Assembly (NCBI GenBank): GCA_945861435.1
Contig: CAMAUX010000056.1
Coordinates: 1 to 36,996 of the forward strand
Direction: 5' to 3'
Length of the DNA stretch: 36,996 bases
Source of the DNA: Chthoniobacter flavus
Lineage (GTDB): Bacteria; Verrucomicrobiota; Verrucomicrobiia; Chthoniobacterales; Chthoniobacteraceae
Shown here: positions 8,108 to 18,100 of the stretch, piece by piece
Position numbering within the stretch: the first letter of the stretch is position 1
Layout: each line of letters opens with the position of its first letter
Made by a program: the position numbers and the translations under genes
The notes under the pieces: model-generated
Seen by the model: the letters and a program-made list of their open reading frames with translations, nothing else
The model's database searches: none
What the model was told of the DNA's origin: nothing

Positions 8108-10093
8108 TCAGCTCAGCGCATTCGCAGCGTCCACCACGGACTGGGCGTTCATCCCGAAGAAGTCCATGACCTTGTTTCCGGGTGCGCTGATGCCGAAACG
8201 GGTGATGCCGATCACCTTGCCGTCGAGCCCCACGTAGCGGTGCCACGGATCAGGCACGCCGGCCTCGATGGCCACGCGGCGACGGCAGCTCTTCGGCAGC
8301 ACCGACTCCTTGTACTCGGCGCTCTGCGCCTCGAAGCGCTCCATGCACGGGATTGAAACCACGCGCACGCCCTCGCCCAACTGCTTCGCAGCGGCGACCG
8401 CATGTTGCAGCTCGCTGCCAGCTCCCATGAGGATGGTCTTCAGAGGACCGTTCTCCTTCACGATCACATAGCCACCTTGCAACACGCCCTCACGACGGGT
8501 CTGCACCGAGGCTTCATTGAGCATGGGCACTGCCTGACGGGTGAGCGCCAGAAGGGTCGGCCCATTCGTACGCTGCATCGCAGCAACAAAGGCTCCCGCC
8601 GTCTCCTCGGGATCCGCAGGCCGGATCACGTCGAGATTCGGGATCACGCGCAGGCCCGCAACGGTTTCGACGGGTTGATGGGTTGGGCCGTCCTCGCCCA
8701 CTCCGATTGAGTCGTGGGTGAAGATGTAAGTCACAGGCAGCTTCGAGAGCGCCGCGATACGGATCGAGGGGCGCGCGTAGTCCGCGAACACAAGGAACGT
8801 CGCGCCGCTGGGACGGAAGATCCCGTCGTACGCAAAGCCGTTGAGGATCGCCGCCATGGCGTGCTCGCGAATCCCGAAACGGATGTTGCGGCCAGCCCGG
8901 TTCTGCGGCGTGAAATCCTTGTCGCAGTTGATGTAGTTCAGCGTGGAGCCGTACAGATCCGCGCTGCCCCCGATGAGATCGGGAAGGGCCACCGCGATGG
9001 GCTGAAGCACATCGCTGCCGGCCTTGCGCGTGGCGATCTTAGCGTCTGCCGGAAATTCCGGGACGCGGCTCATCAGGTCCGCGGGAATCTTCTTCGCAAC
9101 GGCATCGGCGAGTTCGGCGGCCTTCGCGGGATTCGCCTTCTGCCAGAGCTCGAAAGTGTGCTGCCACTGGGCGTGTGCCGCAGTCAGATGCTTCTGGTGC
9201 TCGACGAAATACGCGCGCGTGTCGGTGCTCACGAAGAAGTGTTCTTCGGGGAGCCCAAGCCCCTTGCGGGCAGCCTCAATGAACTTCGCGCCACCTTCAC
9301 CGTGGGCCTTGGAGGTACCAGCCACCTCGGGGATTCCCTTGCCGATGAGCGTTTTAGCAACAATGAACTGCGGCTGGCCTGTGGCGGCCTTGGCGGACTC
9401 AAAGGCCGCGAGAACGGCCGCGAGATCATTGCCATCAACCGTCTGCACCCGGAACCCATAGGCCTCATAGCGCTTGGCAGTGTCCTCGCTCTGGCTCGCA
9501 TCGGCCATCGCGTCGAGGGTCACCGCATTGGAATCATAGATGAGGATCAGGTTGTCGAGATGCTGATGCCCCGCCAGCGACGAGGCTTCAGCAGCCACGC
9601 CTTCCTGCAAGCAGCCGTCGCCCGCAAGGCACACAATGTGATTGTCGAAAATGACATGCTCCGCGGTGTTGAACCGGCCAGCGGCCATCTTCTGCGACAT
9701 CGCCAGACCCACCGCATTCGCGACTCCCTGGCCGAGCGGTCCCGTCGTGCACTCCACGCCGGGCGTCTCAAAGGACTCCGGATGCCCGGGAGTGTGGCTC
9801 CCAAAAGCCCGGAACTTCTTCACATCATCATGACTCACCGCGTAGCCGGCAAGATGCAGCCAGCTGTAAAGGAACATCGAACCATGCCCAGCGGAGAGCA
9901 CGAAGCGGTCGCGGTTCAGCCAGCGGGGTGCCTGCGGATCATAGCTGAGCGCCTGACCAAAAAGCACAGCGCCGATCTCTGCGCATCCGAGCGGAAGACC
10001 GAGATGACCGGAGGAGCAGGCATGGACGGCGTCCATGGTGAGCCCGCGCGCCTCGTTGGCAGCACGGGAAAGGGCATTAGTATTGAATGTCAT
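8108..10093 (-). CDS. tkt: Transketolase
   Basis: This 661-residue thiamine-diphosphate enzyme moves two-carbon ketol units between sugar phosphates in the non-oxidative pentose phosphate pathway, in the cytoplasm. Its length matches the usual 650-670. The N-terminal pyrophosphate-binding domain shows [10 protein letters not shown] near residue 27, G-P-L-G-Q-G near 118 and the thiamine-diphosphate motif G-D-G-C-L-Q-E-G near 158. The central pyrimidine-binding domain has the R-F-G-I-R-E-H-A-M segment and [17 protein letters not shown] near 460. The C-terminal domain follows from about residue 530. It ends 28 bases before a strong terminator and its upstream neighbour is separated by 267 bases, so it appears to be transcribed alone. 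AGGA lies very close to the start. Nothing is missing from the active-site motifs I can see. Confidence 0.96.
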   Translation of the reverse strand: MTFNTNALSRAANEARGLTMDAVHACSSGHLGLPLGCAEIGAVLFGQALSYDPQAPRWLNRDRFVLSAGHGSMFLYSWLHLAGYAVSHDDVKKFRAFGSHTPGHPESFETPGVECTTGPLGQGVANAVGLAMSQKMAAGRFNTAEHVIFDNHIVCLAGDGCLQEGVAAEASSLAGHQHLDNLILIYDSNAVTLDAMADASQSEDTAKRYEAYGFRVQTVDGNDLAAVLAAFESAKAATGQPQFIVAKTLIGKGIPEVAGTSKAHGEGGAKFIEAARKGLGLPEEHFFVSTDTRAYFVEHQKHLTAAHAQWQHTFELWQKANPAKAAELADAVAKKIPADLMSRVPEFPADAKIATRKAGSDVLQPIAVALPDLIGGSADLYGSTLNYINCDKDFTPQNRAGRNIRFGIREHAMAAILNGFAYDGIFRPSGATFLVFADYARPSIRIAALSKLPVTYIFTHDSIGVGEDGPTHQPVETVAGLRVIPNLDVIRPADPEETAGAFVAAMQRTNGPTLLALTRQAVPMLNEASVQTRREGVLQGGYVIVKENGPLKTILMGAGSELQHAVAAAKQLGEGVRVVSIPCMERFEAQSAEYKESVLPKSCRRRVAIEAGVPDPWHRYVGLDGKVIGITRFGISAPGNKVMDFFGMNAQSVVDAANALS

Positions 10094-10189
10094 AATCCTA
10101 TTAGTTTTCCGAGGCTAAGGACTGCCCTAGGCAAGTCAAGGCGGCACCCTCAGGGGCTTTGTGAAGATTCAGCGCACCCGCAACGTCGG

Positions 10190-10271
10190 CATGCCGGAGG
10201 CATGAGAGCCATTAGACAAGCCGGCGGCGAACGCGGTCCGCAAAAGCGGACGCAGGGAACCGCCGGTTCCC
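10190..10271. repeat. Dispersed intergenic repeat, copy B, with nested hairpins
   Basis: This copy opens with CATGCCGGAGGCAT, then CCGGCGGCGAACGCGGTCCGC and ends in ACCGCCGGTT. Inside it, GTCCGC and GCGGAC flank AAAA (10236-10251), and GGGAACCG pairs with CGGTTCCC (10255-10271). The outer CCGGCGG and CCGCCGG blocks are also complementary. Block order matches copy A at 1122-1190. It lies downstream of the 1595-residue surface-protein gene (minus strand) and may also serve as its transcription end, although there is no T-tract. Confidence 0.6.
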
Positions 10272-10360
10272 AGGCAGCACACGACGCGCCCCGGCAGGGT
10301 GCGCGAGAGGGAGGACTGCGCGTGGAAACGCGGCTGCCCCTTGCCCGTCCACCGCAGCGG

Positions 10361-13300
10361 CTACAGGATGAACTCGCGCGCCTTCAGATTGGTGCGGCTG
10401 TTGGAGCCGATGATCGCTCCGTCCACGAGCTTCCCTCCGAGCACTGGCTGCCTGCGCAACATATCCTCACGGGTAACAAGCGGATCCCCGCCACTATCCT
10501 TGGTCGGATCATCAAAGGTGAGGTAATCCAAGCGGCGGAAGGTGCCGGTGGGCCCCACAAGAAAGTCATCCCCGGTGCTGTATGCCGTGCCATCGCCGGC
10601 ATTCACGCGCCCGAGACCATCCCTCACCTTGTCGGCCCCATAGAGGCCGCCACTCTTCGTAATCTGTACGTTGGTGATGGAGGCAATCGCCGCGATGCGG
10701 TCCACTGAACCAGCAACCGCCGACATGATCTGCGACGCGCTCACGTCCGCTAGAACGCCGTTGGAGCCTGAACTGGACGGATCCAGCAACCCGTCTCCAT
10801 TGGCATCCTTCACCCGGCCACGGGCACCCACGACGATGCCCACGTTGCCGAGGGAGTCATTGAGCACAGTCCCCGGGGCGTCCAACAGCACGTTCTCTAC
10901 AAAGTCCGACATCCGCTCGTTGGTGTAGATGTTGTTATAAGACTTAATCCCAGTCGTCCGGTCCACATTGCCAATGTCGCCGCTGATCCGCACCGAGCGA
11001 ATCGATCCGCCCGCGCCCACTAGGTTCGTGAAGGACTCGCTGGTGCCCGAATTCACCGTGTTCCCGCCGTTGCCGGCGATCAGATCCACATGCGTGCGCA
11101 CACTCTGCCCCTGCGTGAGGTTCACGATGCTGCCTCCTGCTCCGCCACGCGCATCCGCTCCGCCGAAGCTCAGAGGATCCGCCGTCGTCGGTGCCGCTCC
11201 AAACGCATCGCCCCCTTCTCCCGCAATCACAAGCAGCTTGGCGTTCTGATCGAAGGCGGAATCCAAAAGGCAGTTCGCCACGTCCCCACCGGTTCCGCCA
11301 CCCCTCAGGCCGTCGCCCCCACGCCCGGCGGCCAAAGCGAGGCTGGTCGCAGTAGTGGAGACACTCAATCCTGACAGTCCACCCCCTGCACCGCCAGTCG
11401 CCCCCAAACTGTCCCCCCCACGCCCGGCAATCAACCGGCCGAACGCAAAGGTGTTGCCTCTGAAGAAATCGGCGCGCCCGAGCGCGGTGACGGTGACGTC
11501 AGCGACGCTCCCCCCCTTACCACCGGCACCCGTCTGGCCATTACCGCCGTCACCGGCCACGATGCTGATCGCCGCTGGAAGCGCCGCAGACGTCGCCGAC
11601 GTGACAAAGTTGCGCACCGACCCTCCATCCCCGCCTGCCGATCCATCACCGCCGCGTCCCCCGGTGAAGATCAAATCCCCGGCAAAGCTGTTGGAAGTGG
11701 TGATCGGCTTGCAATCGAGCACCGAGCCCCCATTTCCACCTCGTCCACCGAGGGCATTCCCCCCTGCGCCCCCTGTGCAACTGAACTCAAAGAGCCCGGA
11801 GTCCTGAAGCTGCCCGACGAGACTCGCATCGACAAACATGAACAACGGCTTGAGACTCAAAACGGATCCGCCCGCCCCTCCCCCCAGCATCCCGTCGCCG
11901 CCATTTCCACCAAATGCACTGATCTCCGTTTCATGCGTCGACGGAAGGTTGGCAAAGCGGGGGTCAGATCCCGGCGGCGTCACATAAGTCAGGGTTGCAA
12001 GATCGAAAACGGGCGACTGAGTACCCGTGGTCAAAAGGCGGCTGCCCAACACGGAACCGCCAGCCCCCCCATAAATTCCAGACCCCCCATTTCCCGCCAC
12101 GAAAACCTGTCCGGAGAAGACACTGAAATTTGCGATGGACCCGCCCACCCCGCCAGTCCCGGAAAGCGAGGCACCGCCATCACCCGCAAACAAACCCAAC
12201 GCGGAACTAAACGCGGTCAAATTGGGGCCGTAGTTGACAGAAAAACCATCCACGCTTCCCCCTGCCCCGCCGTTGCCGTAACCCACTCCTCCACTGCCGC
12301 CCCTGAAAACCAGAGTCCCCTCGTAACTCGCGTTCGCTGGCAAAAGGATACCCACCGAACCGGTGCCAATAAGATTCGTCGCCGTGCTCAGGGTACTGAC
12401 GCCGAGAGTTCCATTACCAATAGCTCCACCCGCGCCTCCGGGTCCCAGCAAACCTGTCGCACCATCGCCCCCCGTCAGGAAGACGCCGTTGAAGACCATG
12501 CTATGGAAGCCTCCCCCCCCCCCTATGATCGCGAGAAAATCAGCCGTCGGATCGTCCTTTGTCGGGTCAAGAATCCCAAAGCTGACATTTGGAGAGGTTG
12601 GATCCGGAGCGAACACGTCAAATGCACGGATTGACAAATCCGCAGCGGCACCACCGACGGGAGTCAGAAGAATGTTGGTGCGAGGATTAGTGGCGTTGTA
12701 GAAGTCAGGAATGGCGATCGTGTGAAACGCGGCCTCCGCAGTAAGGGTAGCCACGTTGTAAGCCACCACCGCGACCCGGTTGACAATCCCAGCCCCGCCG
12801 GCCATCGGAAGGATCCCGACCAAACCATCCACCACCAACCCAAGACCGTCGTCCCCGCTGATACGGATCCCGCTGTTTTCATGGGGATTCCCAACCGCCA
12901 AAGCATTGGGATCGGAGCGGAGCGTAAAGCCGCCTGCGCCATCGCCCTGGAAGGTGACGAGGAACCCCTTCGGATCGGCCGACAAAACGACCACGTCGAG
13001 CCTGTTATCGCCATCGATATCAACCAGCGCAAAGTCCTCCAGCGTTGTATCCGAAAGACTGACCGCATCATCGGTCTGAACACCGTTTGATATGGTGCTG
13101 ATGGTGCGGATGGTATCGACTTGGCCGATGGAGACTGTCGGCAATGTAGTCAGAGTGCCGTCGGCGGCCATACCCAACACGCCAAATACGTTACCCGGGG
13201 CTGCTGCTCCTCTGGCAGCGTAAATCAGAAAATCCCTTCCCCCTCTGGTGAGGGCCGACGCATGAACCACGGTCCCGCCACCTAGGAAAGGAACTATTGG

Positions 13301-15148
13301 GGCACCGCCCGCATCGTGGAATGACGAAGCAAACCAACCATCACCGTCCACATTACGCATCATGGTGATCGCCCCATCGGTGGCAACCGCAGCGATATCA
13401 ATAGCACCATCCCCATCAAAGTCCCCCGACTCCAGCGTACTCATCTGCTGAAATACGGAGAAATTAGGAGTCGAAAGCAATTCGGTAATAGGATCTACCC
13501 GCGCGGCTGCAATTGGGCTGAAGATCGGATCGCTGAATCCTACAAAACCGGTGACTGGGTCGTGGATGCTGAGGAACACCCGGACTCCGGCCATGGACGC
13601 ACCGCCCGAGGCGACCGCGATATCCGGATGCCCATCCCCGTTGAAATCATTCACCGTGATCGCGGATGAAAGCGCAGCGGTACCGATGTAGAGGGTACGG
13701 TTGTTCCTCACATCTCCGGTCCCATCTCCGAAGGCCACCAGCGTCGCATCCTGACTGGTGACCGAGTACACCATGTCGTTGAACCCATCGCCATCGAAGT
13801 CGAACCCCCGAATGAACCTGTTCGCTTGGTTGGCCACCCCGATGTCGCCCGGACTGTGCATCGAGGACACGAGTTTCTGCCCAAATGGCACGCCGGATCC
13901 GGCGGGCGTCGAGATACTGAGAGCAAGGGAGGAAAGAGTGCCTCCGGCCCCACCACCGGTGAGCCCAGCACCACCAGCACCAAAGGAGACAAAAACGTGA
14001 CCGTAGATATTCTGCGGCGCAGACGCGTCCACCGTCAGCGCTCCTCCCGGGCCGCCCACCCCAAAAAAAGAAATCCCCCCGCGTCCGGTCTGGAGCAAGG
14101 CTCGGCCGGTATACGATCCAAGATCTGAGAAGTTGTAGATACCGCCACCACGCGCCCCCTGAGCGCCAGCACCTGCATCCCCCGCGATAATCTGGTAGTG
14201 GCCTGCGGAATCACCCGGAAGACGAATATTGTTCACGTCGCCGCCCCGAGCCCCCGCCGCCCCCACCCCGCCATTGCCAGCCTGCAGGGTGCCAATGTCG
14301 ACCTTCGTGGCGTTCACCACAGTCAACCCGTTGATATCAGCGCCCGCCACACCCGGGGCAGCGGAAAAATTAATGAACTGCCCGTGGATATTGCCCCCCC
14401 CGACTCCCTGACCGAAGCCCTCCTGAGAAGTCCCGAAGGAGAACAATTGGCCGGAAACTGCAGACCCGACCTTGATCGATCCAATCTCTGGAACCGTGAC
14501 TTGGTAAACCTCGGGAAGATTAACACCGTCGAACTTGGTCAACTGAGCGTCGCTGCCGGTGGTATCAATCACAAGGCCGCCTCCCAGCGCACCGTTCGCG
14601 AGACCGAATCCAGCGCCGGCATAGATGCTCCCAAAAATGGAGTAACTACTGAGAGACAGATGCATGTCCACGGTATCTGTGCTCGTCAGAAGATCAGCCT
14701 GGGTGACCGAGCGCATCTCGATCAGCTCGATCCGGTTGTTCAAAACCACTTTCCCGTCGCGGCCGTTGCTCGCGTCGTTGTCGGCATCGGTGAGGGTGAA
14801 GTCCGGATTCAGATTGGTGACGATGTCGCCGTGGATGTCCACGAAGGAAGTCAGGCGCAAGCCGTTACCCGCTGAGATGCCCGTGATCTCCCCATACTGG
14901 AACAGGCCATCACCGTTCACATCCGTGACGAAGACCAGACAGGAGCCCTGAGTGACCTTCAACAGATACGCCCCCCCCCCGATGTCGGTGGTCAGAATCG
15001 AACCCAGCCCGCTGTTTGGATCCGCACTAAGCTGGATTGCCGCGTTCACCGAAACCGGCGTGATCACAGCCTGGGCCGGCGCGATCCGTTGCTCCAAGGG
15101 CTCCACGAGCGACTTGTACTTCGAGCGGTGGCGGGGAATGGGATACAT
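10361..15148 (-). CDS. Giant LExRIAPA surface protein with glycine-rich repeats and FG-GAP/VCBS repeats
   Basis: This 1595-residue protein has no classical signal peptide but carries L-E-Q-R-I-A-P-A at residues 18-25, a relative of the LEPR-type N-terminal motif of very large secreted repeat proteins. An EF-hand-like loop (D-V-N-G-D-G-L-F-Q-Y-G-E) follows near residue 100. Two blocks of glycine-rich repeats of the form A-G-x-G-G-x-G-x-x-G-G-x-G-G-S-V lie at about 286-410 and 876-1376. Between them are four FG-GAP/VCBS-type repeats (D-F-D-G-D-G, D-F-N-G-D-G-H-P-D-I-A-V, D-F-D-G-D-G-A-I-D-I-A and D-I-D-G-D-N-R-L-D-V-V). ATG 15148 is preferred over the upstream ATG at 15205, which would overlap the preceding gene; this leaves a 19-base gap and suggests one operon. 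Role, probably adhesive or structural on the cell surface, is inferred only from these repeats. Poly-G tracts lie inside the frame. Confidence 0.85.
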   Translation of the reverse strand: MYPIPRHRSKYKSLVEPLEQRIAPAQAVITPVSVNAAIQLSADPNSGLGSILTTDIGGGAYLLKVTQGSCLVFVTDVNGDGLFQYGEITGISAGNGLRLTSFVDIHGDIVTNLNPDFTLTDADNDASNGRDGKVVLNNRIELIEMRSVTQADLLTSTDTVDMHLSLSSYSIFGSIYAGAGFGLANGALGGGLVIDTTGSDAQLTKFDGVNLPEVYQVTVPEIGSIKVGSAVSGQLFSFGTSQEGFGQGVGGGNIHGQFINFSAAPGVAGADINGLTVVNATKVDIGTLQAGNGGVGAAGARGGDVNNIRLPGDSAGHYQIIAGDAGAGAQGARGGGIYNFSDLGSYTGRALLQTGRGGISFFGVGGPGGALTVDASAPQNIYGHVFVSFGAGGAGLTGGGAGGTLSSLALSISTPAGSGVPFGQKLVSSMHSPGDIGVANQANRFIRGFDFDGDGFNDMVYSVTSQDATLVAFGDGTGDVRNNRTLYIGTAALSSAITVNDFNGDGHPDIAVASGGASMAGVRVFLSIHDPVTGFVGFSDPIFSPIAAARVDPITELLSTPNFSVFQQMSTLESGDFDGDGAIDIAAVATDGAITMMRNVDGDGWFASSFHDAGGAPIVPFLGGGTVVHASALTRGGRDFLIYAARGAAAPGNVFGVLGMAADGTLTTLPTVSIGQVDTIRTISTISNGVQTDDAVSLSDTTLEDFALVDIDGDNRLDVVVLSADPKGFLVTFQGDGAGGFTLRSDPNALAVGNPHENSGIRISGDDGLGLVVDGLVGILPMAGGAGIVNRVAVVAYNVATLTAEAAFHTIAIPDFYNATNPRTNILLTPVGGAAADLSIRAFDVFAPDPTSPNVSFGILDPTKDDPTADFLAIIGGGGGFHSMVFNGVFLTGGDGATGLLGPGGAGGAIGNGTLGVSTLSTATNLIGTGSVGILLPANASYEGTLVFRGGSGGVGYGNGGAGGSVDGFSVNYGPNLTAFSSALGLFAGDGGASLSGTGGVGGSIANFSVFSGQVFVAGNGGSGIYGGAGGSVLGSRLLTTGTQSPVFDLATLTYVTPPGSDPRFANLPSTHETEISAFGGNGGDGMLGGGAGGSVLSLKPLFMFVDASLVGQLQDSGLFEFSCTGGAGGNALGGRGGNGGSVLDCKPITTSNSFAGDLIFTGGRGGDGSAGGDGGSVRNFVTSATSAALPAAISIVAGDGGNGQTGAGGKGGSVADVTVTALGRADFFRGNTFAFGRLIAGRGGDSLGATGGAGGGLSGLSVSTTATSLALAAGRGGDGLRGGGTGGDVANCLLDSAFDQNAKLLVIAGEGGDAFGAAPTTADPLSFGGADARGGAGGSIVNLTQGQSVRTHVDLIAGNGGNTVNSGTSESFTNLVGAGGSIRSVRISGDIGNVDRTTGIKSYNNIYTNERMSDFVENVLLDAPGTVLNDSLGNVGIVVGARGRVKDANGDGLLDPSSSGSNGVLADVSASQIMSAVAGSVDRIAAIASITNVQITKSGGLYGADKVRDGLGRVNAGDGTAYSTGDDFLVGPTGTFRRLDYLTFDDPTKDSGGDPLVTREDMLRRQPVLGGKLVDGAIIGSNSRTNLKAREFIL
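12513..12523 (-). repeat. G11 homopolymer tract inside the 1595-residue protein gene
   Basis: Eleven consecutive C on the plus strand, G on the coding strand, encode part of I-I-G-G-G-G-G-F. The tract lies near residue 877 at the start of the second glycine-rich block. A tract this long is prone to slipped-strand length change. Confidence 0.95.
14971..14980 (-). repeat. G10 homopolymer tract near the start of the 1595-residue protein gene
   Basis: Ten consecutive G on the coding strand lie about 168 bases after the chosen start codon and encode part of D-I-G-G-G-A-Y near residues 57-60. A change of one base would truncate almost the whole protein. Another G8 tract lies at 14394-14401. Confidence 0.95.
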
Positions 15149-15167
15149 AAAAGGATCCGGCGGCGCT

Positions 15168-18100
15168 TCAGACTGGTTGACCCAGGTTGTTGTTAAGATC
15201 CACAAACCTCACAGTTCCCGTGGAGATCGGCTGCTGGACAGGCGCGAAAGTCAGACCCAGAGCCCCAGAAAGGACGCTCCCAATCCCGTTGACGAAAGCC
15301 TGCTCAGCCACACGCGTACCCGCAGCAAACGTCACGCGATCCTGAGCTGCATCATATCCCACAACCACCCCGGTCGCCACGGCATTGATCTTTTGAACGA
15401 GGGTGGTGAGGGAGTCCGTCTTCGGATCGTAAGAAACGAGGGAACCATTCAGCAGGAACGACCCGGCAGCGCTGCCAGTCGTGGTTTTAAAACCCGCGGA
15501 CGCCAGCGCTTTCGATTGGTCAACAACGCCGAGGGAGGAAGAACTGCGGACGAAGGAAGTCCCGTTCTGAATCAGCTTCGTCGCCGCAAGAAACTTGCTG
15601 GTCCCATCCACCAGCGCAAGAGCGCCTGTACTAGTCAACTCCACCTGATCAGTGGCTGGATTGTAAGTCGCCGACACGACACCTGAAGTCACTCTGGAAA
15701 TGGAATCGAAAACGTCCCTCAACGTCCCTGCGGGATTCACCACCACCGGCGCACCATTCACGGTAAAATTGCCAGCGGCCACCGCAGTCCCAAGCCTCAG
15801 GCTCTTGACCGTCAACAATTGATCCGCAAGGCCGACAGAAGCACTGCTTTGAACTGCGCCCGTCCCATTCGACGCAAGCTTCAAGGCGGTCAGGAAATTA
15901 CTCGTGCCAGCCGCCAGAGTAATGGGCCCGGCACTGCTCAACTCGATCCGGTCGCTGACAAAGTTATAAGAGGCGGTCACCAAACTGGGACCCGCGGTTG
16001 CCTGGGAAATCGCGGTGAAGATGTCTGAAAGCTTCGCAGTCGGAGCCACCGAAATGTCCAGCCCGTTCACCTTGAACGTTCCGCTCGTCACCACAGTGGC
16101 GGGCTTGAGGCTCACCAACTGACTGAGCAAGCCAACGGAACTGGTGCTCTGCACCGAACCCGTCCCATTTGCCACAAGCTTCGCTGCCGCAAGGAAATTA
16201 CTGGTTCCAGCAGCCAGAGCAATGGGACCCGCGCTCTCCAAGACGAACTGGTCGCTCGCCAAGTCATACCTAGCGCTCACCGTGCTGGCGGTCGCCGCGG
16301 AAATACCTGCGATCACGTCTTGAATCGTCGATTGTGCGGTCACCGAGACCAACTGGCCATTCACTTGAAAGTCCCCGGCTGTCACCGCAGCGCCGAGGGT
16401 CACGGAAACCGCCGTGCGTCCGGATAAGAAGACGCTGGGATCCGCACTCACATTCACAGCCGAGCCGATGTCGGCGGCCCCTTCCAGCCGTCCCAAAAGA
16501 GTCGGCGAAGTCAATCCCAGAGCCTTGGAGAGGGCGGTCGCGGCCTCGGCCACGAAAACCCGCTCAACCAAAGGATTACTCGCGACCAACGTCATGCGAT
16601 CCTGAACCGCATCGTATCCCGCAACCACGCCGCTCGCCGCTGCATTGATTTTCTGGACAAGCGTTGTCATCGAGTCCGTTTTTGGATCGAAGGAAACAAG
16701 GGAACCGTTCACCCGGAGTGTCCCGGCAGCGCTTCCCGGGGCGGTTTTCAAGCCCGCAGACGTCAGCGCCTTTGTCTTGTCGACAACGCCGAGGGAGGAA
16801 GCGCTGCGGACGGAGGAGGTCCCGTTCTGAGCCAGTTTCATCGCCGTCAGGAACTTGCTGGTTCCATCCACCAGCGTAAGAGCGCCCGTACTGGTCAACT
16901 CCACCTGGTCAGTGGCTGCATTATATGTGGCCGACACGACACCCGAGGTCGCTTTGGAGATTGCATCGAAAACATCCCTCAACGTCCCCGCTGGATTCAC
17001 CACCACCGGCGCACCATTCACGGTAAAATTGCCAGCGGCCACCGCAGTGCCAAGCCGCAGACTCTTGACCGTCAACAATTGATCCGCAAGCCCGACAGGA
17101 CTGCTGCTTTGAACGGCGCCCGTCCCATTCGACGCAAGTTTCAAGGCAGTCAGAAAATTACTCGTGCCAGCGGCCAGGGTGATCGCCCCGGCACTCTTCA
17201 ACTCGATCTGGTCGGTGGCAAAGTTATAAGAGGTCGTGACCACGTTGGGACCCGCGGTTGCCTGAGAAATCGCGGTGACGATGTCTGAAACCTTCGCAGT
17301 CGGAGCCACCGAAATAGTCTGCCCGTTCACCGTGAACGTCCCGCCCGTCACCGCAGTGGCGGGCTTGAGGCCCACCAATTGACTCAGCAAACCAACGGAA
17401 CTGGCGCTCTGCACCGAACCCGTTCCATTTGCCGCAAGTTTCGCTGCCGCAAGGAAATTACTGGTTCCAGCAGCCAGAGTAATGGGCCCCGCGCTCTCCA
17501 AGACGAACCGGTCGCTCGCGAAGTCATACCTCGCGCTAACGTTTTTGGCGGTCACCGCTGAAATACCGGCGATCACATCTTGAAGCGTGGATTTAGCAGT
17601 CACCGGGACCGACTTACCATTGACTTGGAAATCCCCCACCGTCACCAAGGCACCGAGGGTCACGGAACTCGCTGTACGGCCAGCAAGAAAGACACTGGGA
17701 TCCGCATCTGCATTCACCGCAGAGCCGATGTCGGCAAGCCCGTCCAGTCGCCCCGAAAGAGTCAGAAGCGCCTCTAGCCTGATATTGCACGATGTCTGGT
17801 CAAAAATCTTGGCGGCAACAAATCCGTCCGTCTTCGCAGTGATCGTGTCTCCGATTCCGAGCGCCCTGTCTCCGGACGCAATCGTTAAAACGGAGGGCAC
17901 TCCCACCGCAGCAACCGATGCGATGGTTAAGTCCACCGGCCTATCGGAGCGGAGGTCCATGGGCACGGGTGTGGATGCAAGTGCGTCCGCCTTCGATGAA
18001 GCAAGTTGGACGACCTTTGGGTCAGCCGTGGCAATGGCAAAAAACTCCATCCCATCAAGGAACACAGACTGTCCGCTGGACAACCCGTGGTTCACAGCAA

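Noticed and set aside
8714-10708. A 664-codon plus-strand open frame across tkt.
   Set aside because: Transketolase on the minus strand has intact motifs throughout, and the plus-strand product has no recognisable family.
10900-12500. Regularly spaced GGxGG coding blocks that look like a CRISPR-like array at first sight.
   Set aside because: They lie in one open frame, vary in length and sequence, and have no conserved repeat with unique spacers; they are protein repeats.
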